A stretch of 64,000 bases of DNA from assembly GCF_003385895.1 (NCBI RefSeq), contig NZ_QRDQ01000009.1, positions 496,001 through 560,000 on the forward strand, written 5' to 3'. The notes below the pieces were generated by a model that ran no database searches, was not told where the DNA came from, and saw nothing but the letters and a program-made list of their open reading frames with translations. A program made the translations under genes and the position numbers. The stretch is from Flavobacterium cutihirudinis. Lineage in GTDB: Bacteria; Bacteroidota; Bacteroidia; Flavobacteriales; Flavobacteriaceae. Every line of letters begins with the position of its first letter. Positions within the stretch are counted from its first letter, which is position 1. Shown here one piece after another: positions 60,498 to 64,000 of the stretch.

Positions 60498-63400
60498 TTA
60501 AAAAGAAAGGTTTACACCAAAAGAATAGGTTTTTAATTGTGGATATGAAGCTCTTTGTGAAGTAACTTCCGGGTCAAAATCCTTCATACGTTTGTCTCCT
60601 CTTATTGTAAACAAGTTGTTACCTGCTAAATACAATCTAAAACCTTGCAGTTTGATTTTCTCTAATACCTGTTTTGGTAAATTGTAACCCAATGACATCG
60701 ATTTAACACGCAAATAAGAAGTATCAAACAACCAAAAAGATGATCTTTGAAGGTTTTGTGTATTATCCGGTGAAAGCAACATTCTCGGATAAGCTGCATT
60801 TGGATTTGGGTTTTCTGTTGTCCAACGATCCAGTGCATATTGTTTTACACCTGCACCGTTAAAGAAGGCCTGCGATGCTTCATTTTCAAGATAAGCTTTT
60901 GTTCCCTGTACACCTTGAAGCATTATAGCAAAGTCAAAATCTTTATACGCCAAAGTAGAATTGAATCCGTAAGTCAGTTTAGGAATTTCGCTTCCCATAA
61001 TTACACGGTCATCACCATTAATTTTTCCGTCGCCATTTTGATCTTTATATTTAATATCTCCCGGTTTTGTATTTGTTGATTGCGTTGCATGGTTGGCAAC
61101 ATCATTAGCATCAGCAAAAAGTCCTTCCGCTTCCCACATATAAAAAGATCCAACTGGCGAACCAACTCTGTTAATATAATAACCATCTGGCGGAGTTTCT
61201 TGCACATCACCTAAATTCGAAACTTTGTTCCAAATACGGCTCATATTTGCTCCTACTGAATATTTTAATGCTCCTACTTTGTTGTTGTATGAAACAGAAA
61301 CTTCAATACCATTATTGGTTACTTGTCCTAAATTTATTGGCGGAATAACACTTAAACCTGCCTCAGCCGGGATATAAGGATTTGGTAATAAGATACCATC
61401 AGTAAGTTTGTTGTAAGCATCTACTTGTAGGTTGAACTTGTTGTTCCACAAGGCAAGATCCAAACCAATGTTTGTCATGTTTACTTTTTCCCATCCTAAA
61501 AGAGGGTTATAAATTTGTCCCGGTACAATTCCGTCTTGTTTTGTTCCGTCCAGAATAATTTGTGTTCCCGAAGTCAAAGTATTGTAATAATCATAATTTC
61601 CTACGTTGCTCACACTTCCTAATTTACCCCATGAAGCACGTAATTTTAATTCTGAAATCCATTCTGCTGATTTTAAGAAATCTTCTTGTCCGATTCTCCA
61701 AGCTCCAGAAACGGAAGGAAATACTCCAAAACGATTTTCTACAGGAAATTTAGATGAACCATCGTATCTAAGACTCGATTCGAATAAATATTTATTATTA
61801 TAAGCATACGTCACACGGCCAAAGAAAGATTGAAAAGCATTTTGCCCCGGTTTCCCTTTAACGGTTGTATTAATAGGATCTGCTGAACCCGCATCGATTG
61901 AACCAATATTATTTGTAACATATCCTTTTCTGGTTATCTCGACATTTCGTCCTGAATTATCTTCATACGAAAGACCTCCTAAAACTTTGAAATTATGCTT
62001 GTCTAATTTTTTATCATAACTCACTGTTAAGTCTGTTAAGAATTTACCTTGGTTGGCCCATTTTTCATAATACGAATTTTGCACCACTGCCGATCCCGGT
62101 ATTTCAACTTTTGTATCAAAATTAAGAAGCGCCGGCAATCTGTTTACAAAAGAATTATCAAAATCATTATTAAGACTATAAGAAACCGATCCTGTAATAT
62201 CTAATCCTTTAATTGGAGTAAAAGTAGCTCTTACTGCACCAAGAAAACGGTCTTTTGTATAAGATGCTCTTCCGCCTTCTTTAAGTATTCTGTATGGGAA
62301 TTCCTGACTCACTCTTCCGCCTGTAAACATACCCCAGCTGCCATCAGATTGGGTTGCAACAGATATCGGAATCGCTCTATCGATAGAAGTAAAACTAACT
62401 GCTCCATTTTCGTTATCAAATCGATCGTGGCTATAAGAAATCGTAGTTCCAATAGTGAATTTATCACTTACTTTAGATTCTGTATTCGATCTGAAAGAAT
62501 ATCTGTTAAGCTCTTTTCCTGAAAAAAGTGAGTTTTGCTCAAAAAAGGATCCGCTTATGAAATAACGCGTTGTACCTCCACCGGAAACATTAATTTCATG
62601 TTCAAATATTGGTGCCGATTTCTGAAGAAACAATTTATACCAATCTGTGTTTCCGTAATGATCCGGATCTGAATTGTTTTTGATTTTATCAATTTCAGCA
62701 GGTGTATAAAATACTGACTTACCAGCGTTTAATCTTGCTTCATTATACAATTCAGCATATTGTAAAGCGTCTACCCTTTTTGGAAGTTCCACTGCCGACT
62801 GAACTCCAAAATAACTGTTATAATTAAATTGCGCTTTACCTTCTTTTCCTTTTTTAGTTGTTACTACGATAACTCCGTAAGCAGCTCTTGATCCGTAAAT
62901 CGCAGCAGAAGAGGCATCTTTTAAAACTGACATACTTTCTACATCATTAGAATTAATTCTGTTGAAATATTCTGCAGTTGCTATTACACCATCTATAATG
63001 AATAAGGGATCTGATGAACCGAAGTTTCCTTTTCCACGCAAATTAATTGAACCGACATCTCCTCCAACATCGCCTGGTCTTGCAATAACGGTAAGTCCTG
63101 GAACTGTTCCTTGCAAAGTATTTGTTAGATTGGAAACAGCTCTGTTGGTAATCATTTTTGTATCAACAACATTTACAGCGCCAGAAAGATTGACTTTCTT
63201 TTGTTTTCCATATCCTACAACAACTACTTCTTCCAGTTTTTGTCCGGTTTGTTTTAATACTATATTAATAGTATTTCCAGTAATCAACACTTCCTGATCC
63301 TGCATACCAATATAAGTAACCAGCAATTTTGTAACATTATCAGATACAGTAATAGAAAAACTTCCGTCCATATCTGTCTGAGTACTGATCTTTGTACCTT

Positions 63401-63635
63401 TTGCAGTAATGTTTGCACCAGGAACAGGTAGTCCTTGTTCGTCTACTACTTTTCCTTTTATAGTTTTCTGAACAAAAGACGAATGAATTTTTGAAGATGA
63501 ATCTGTTTTAGGTATCACTGTCGCAGATGCATTTAGCGCAATCGTACAAAACACAATTGGAGTTAATTGTAAAAAGTTCTTAAATAAACTTTTAGACCAA
63601 AAATTTCTTGGCTTGTTTTTAGTTAGTAATTTCAT
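60498..63635 (-). CDS. SusC-like TonB-dependent transporter
   Basis: 1045 residues. The N-terminus has a long basic lead (MKLLTKNKPRNFWSKSLFKNFLQLTPIVFC) and a hydrophobic signal. Then a carboxypeptidase-like domain (KTIKGKVVDEQGLPVPGANITAKGTKISTQTDMDGSFSI, about 58-130), the TonB-proximal EEVVVVGYGKQKKVNLSGAV and the SusC plug with NDVESMSVLKDASSAAIYGSRAAYGVIVVTTKKGK (about 226-262). The barrel ends YSFGVNLSF. It transports an unknown oligosaccharide or other nutrient with SusD. The pair is closed downstream by a terminator. Confidence 0.94.
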   Translation of the reverse strand: MKLLTKNKPRNFWSKSLFKNFLQLTPIVFCTIALNASATVIPKTDSSSKIHSSFVQKTIKGKVVDEQGLPVPGANITAKGTKISTQTDMDGSFSITVSDNVTKLLVTYIGMQDQEVLITGNTINIVLKQTGQKLEEVVVVGYGKQKKVNLSGAVNVVDTKMITNRAVSNLTNTLQGTVPGLTVIARPGDVGGDVGSINLRGKGNFGSSDPLFIIDGVIATAEYFNRINSNDVESMSVLKDASSAAIYGSRAAYGVIVVTTKKGKEGKAQFNYNSYFGVQSAVELPKRVDALQYAELYNEARLNAGKSVFYTPAEIDKIKNNSDPDHYGNTDWYKLFLQKSAPIFEHEINVSGGGTTRYFISGSFFEQNSLFSGKELNRYSFRSNTESKVSDKFTIGTTISYSHDRFDNENGAVSFTSIDRAIPISVATQSDGSWGMFTGGRVSQEFPYRILKEGGRASYTKDRFLGAVRATFTPIKGLDITGSVSYSLNNDFDNSFVNRLPALLNFDTKVEIPGSAVVQNSYYEKWANQGKFLTDLTVSYDKKLDKHNFKVLGGLSYEDNSGRNVEITRKGYVTNNIGSIDAGSADPINTTVKGKPGQNAFQSFFGRVTYAYNNKYLFESSLRYDGSSKFPVENRFGVFPSVSGAWRIGQEDFLKSAEWISELKLRASWGKLGSVSNVGNYDYYNTLTSGTQIILDGTKQDGIVPGQIYNPLLGWEKVNMTNIGLDLALWNNKFNLQVDAYNKLTDGILLPNPYIPAEAGLSVIPPINLGQVTNNGIEVSVSYNNKVGALKYSVGANMSRIWNKVSNLGDVQETPPDGYYINRVGSPVGSFYMWEAEGLFADANDVANHATQSTNTKPGDIKYKDQNGDGKINGDDRVIMGSEIPKLTYGFNSTLAYKDFDFAIMLQGVQGTKAYLENEASQAFFNGAGVKQYALDRWTTENPNPNAAYPRMLLSPDNTQNLQRSSFWLFDTSYLRVKSMSLGYNLPKQVLEKIKLQGFRLYLAGNNLFTIRGDKRMKDFDPEVTSQRASYPQLKTYSFGVNLSF

Positions 63636-64000
63636 AGTTTGTTTAGTAATAAATTGGTTATTTTAAAATCCAGCTCTTGTCATCTTCTTTTTAATTCCCA
63701 AAACACCTTTTCTCAGGCCTGTAAGTATTTTCAGTAAAAAAGTAATGAGTGAAAATTTGAATTTTTCTTTCAAAAAACTGGCTCTAAGCTGGGAACCAAT
63801 GTATAATTTATGTGACTGACATTATTTTACTTTTTTAATGGAAGTAGAAACTATTTTAATCAAAATCATTCCGAAAAAAGCATAGAATTATTTATTCCGA
63901 TTAAAATTTTATTTGATAAAAAACCAAATACACGAATGATTATCAAGTAAATACAAAATAAAAATTCAGTAAAAGTGTCTTAATTATTTTTTCAAATAAA
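63636..64000. other. Promoter-containing region upstream of susC copy 2
   Basis: AT-rich, without an open frame over this stretch. It should contain the susC promoter. A regulator may lie beyond the window edge. No copy of the TTTAC-GTAAA operator was seen here. Confidence 0.4.

Noticed and set aside
1..64000. CRISPR array
   Set aside because: Repeats seen are palindromic intergenic elements or short tandem units, without regular spacers.

Overview
The window looks like a chromosomal segment of a Flavobacterium-type member of the Bacteroidota. Four things point there: AT-rich DNA with TAnnTTTG -7 promoter elements, two SusC/SusD pairs, a giant hybrid two-component regulator of the Bacteroidota type, and a tmRNA whose tag reads GENNYALAA.

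Layout. Positions 1-18300 are mostly housekeeping or generic genes: the end of an unknown Pro/Thr-rich protein, an ECF sigma factor with two partner genes (367-1834), a BNR-repeat protein, a Tyr/Arg/Asn-rich lipoprotein, the potassium transporter Kup, an RsmB/NOP-type RNA methyltransferase, MenE with a CPBP protease, an ArsC-like protein, a lone outer-membrane receptor, a 57-residue membrane protein, fumarase, a saccharopine/alanine-dehydrogenase-like enzyme and a serine hydrolase. Positions 18519-18913 are ssrA (tmRNA). It is followed by two secreted proteins (LRR and lipoprotein) separated by a long attC-like imperfect palindrome.

Positions 21002-38080 are a polysaccharide utilization locus. 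A divergent hybrid two-component sensor (HTCS) faces SusC, SusD, a GH5-like enzyme, three GH43-type five-bladed-propeller enzymes, a GH2 enzyme and a secreted aldose 1-epimerase. The enzyme set suggests an arabinose- and galactose-containing plant glycan. After it come a PRPP-synthetase-like/cupin fusion, an OmpR/EnvZ-type two-component pair and an Oar-like TonB receptor.

Positions 44976-58402 form the most interesting unit, read here as a Bacteroidota-style phosphonate scavenging island. A TonB receptor, a Tat-exported PhoD phosphodiesterase/phosphatase and a zinc-type dehydrogenase form one operon. A DUF5690 MFS-like permease, a TIGR03364-like FAD amine oxidoreductase and a phosphonatase-like HAD hydrolase, which keeps the Schiff-base lysine, form a second operon. 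Between them lie two tandem XRE-cupin regulators, and a second TonB receptor follows. Exact copies of a palindrome, TTTAC-5 nt-GTAAA with an ATATA/AAATA centre, lie upstream of the first regulator, the permease operon and the second receptor, with two one-mismatch copies nearby. This suggests a local regulon. The substrate (an aminoethylphosphonate or N-methyl/hydroxy derivative) is inferred from family knowledge and not shown by the sequence.

The window closes with a second SusC/SusD pair (58740-63635), ended by its own terminator and with no degradative enzyme in view. No rRNA, tRNA (other than tmRNA), CRISPR array, transposase or integrase was recognised.
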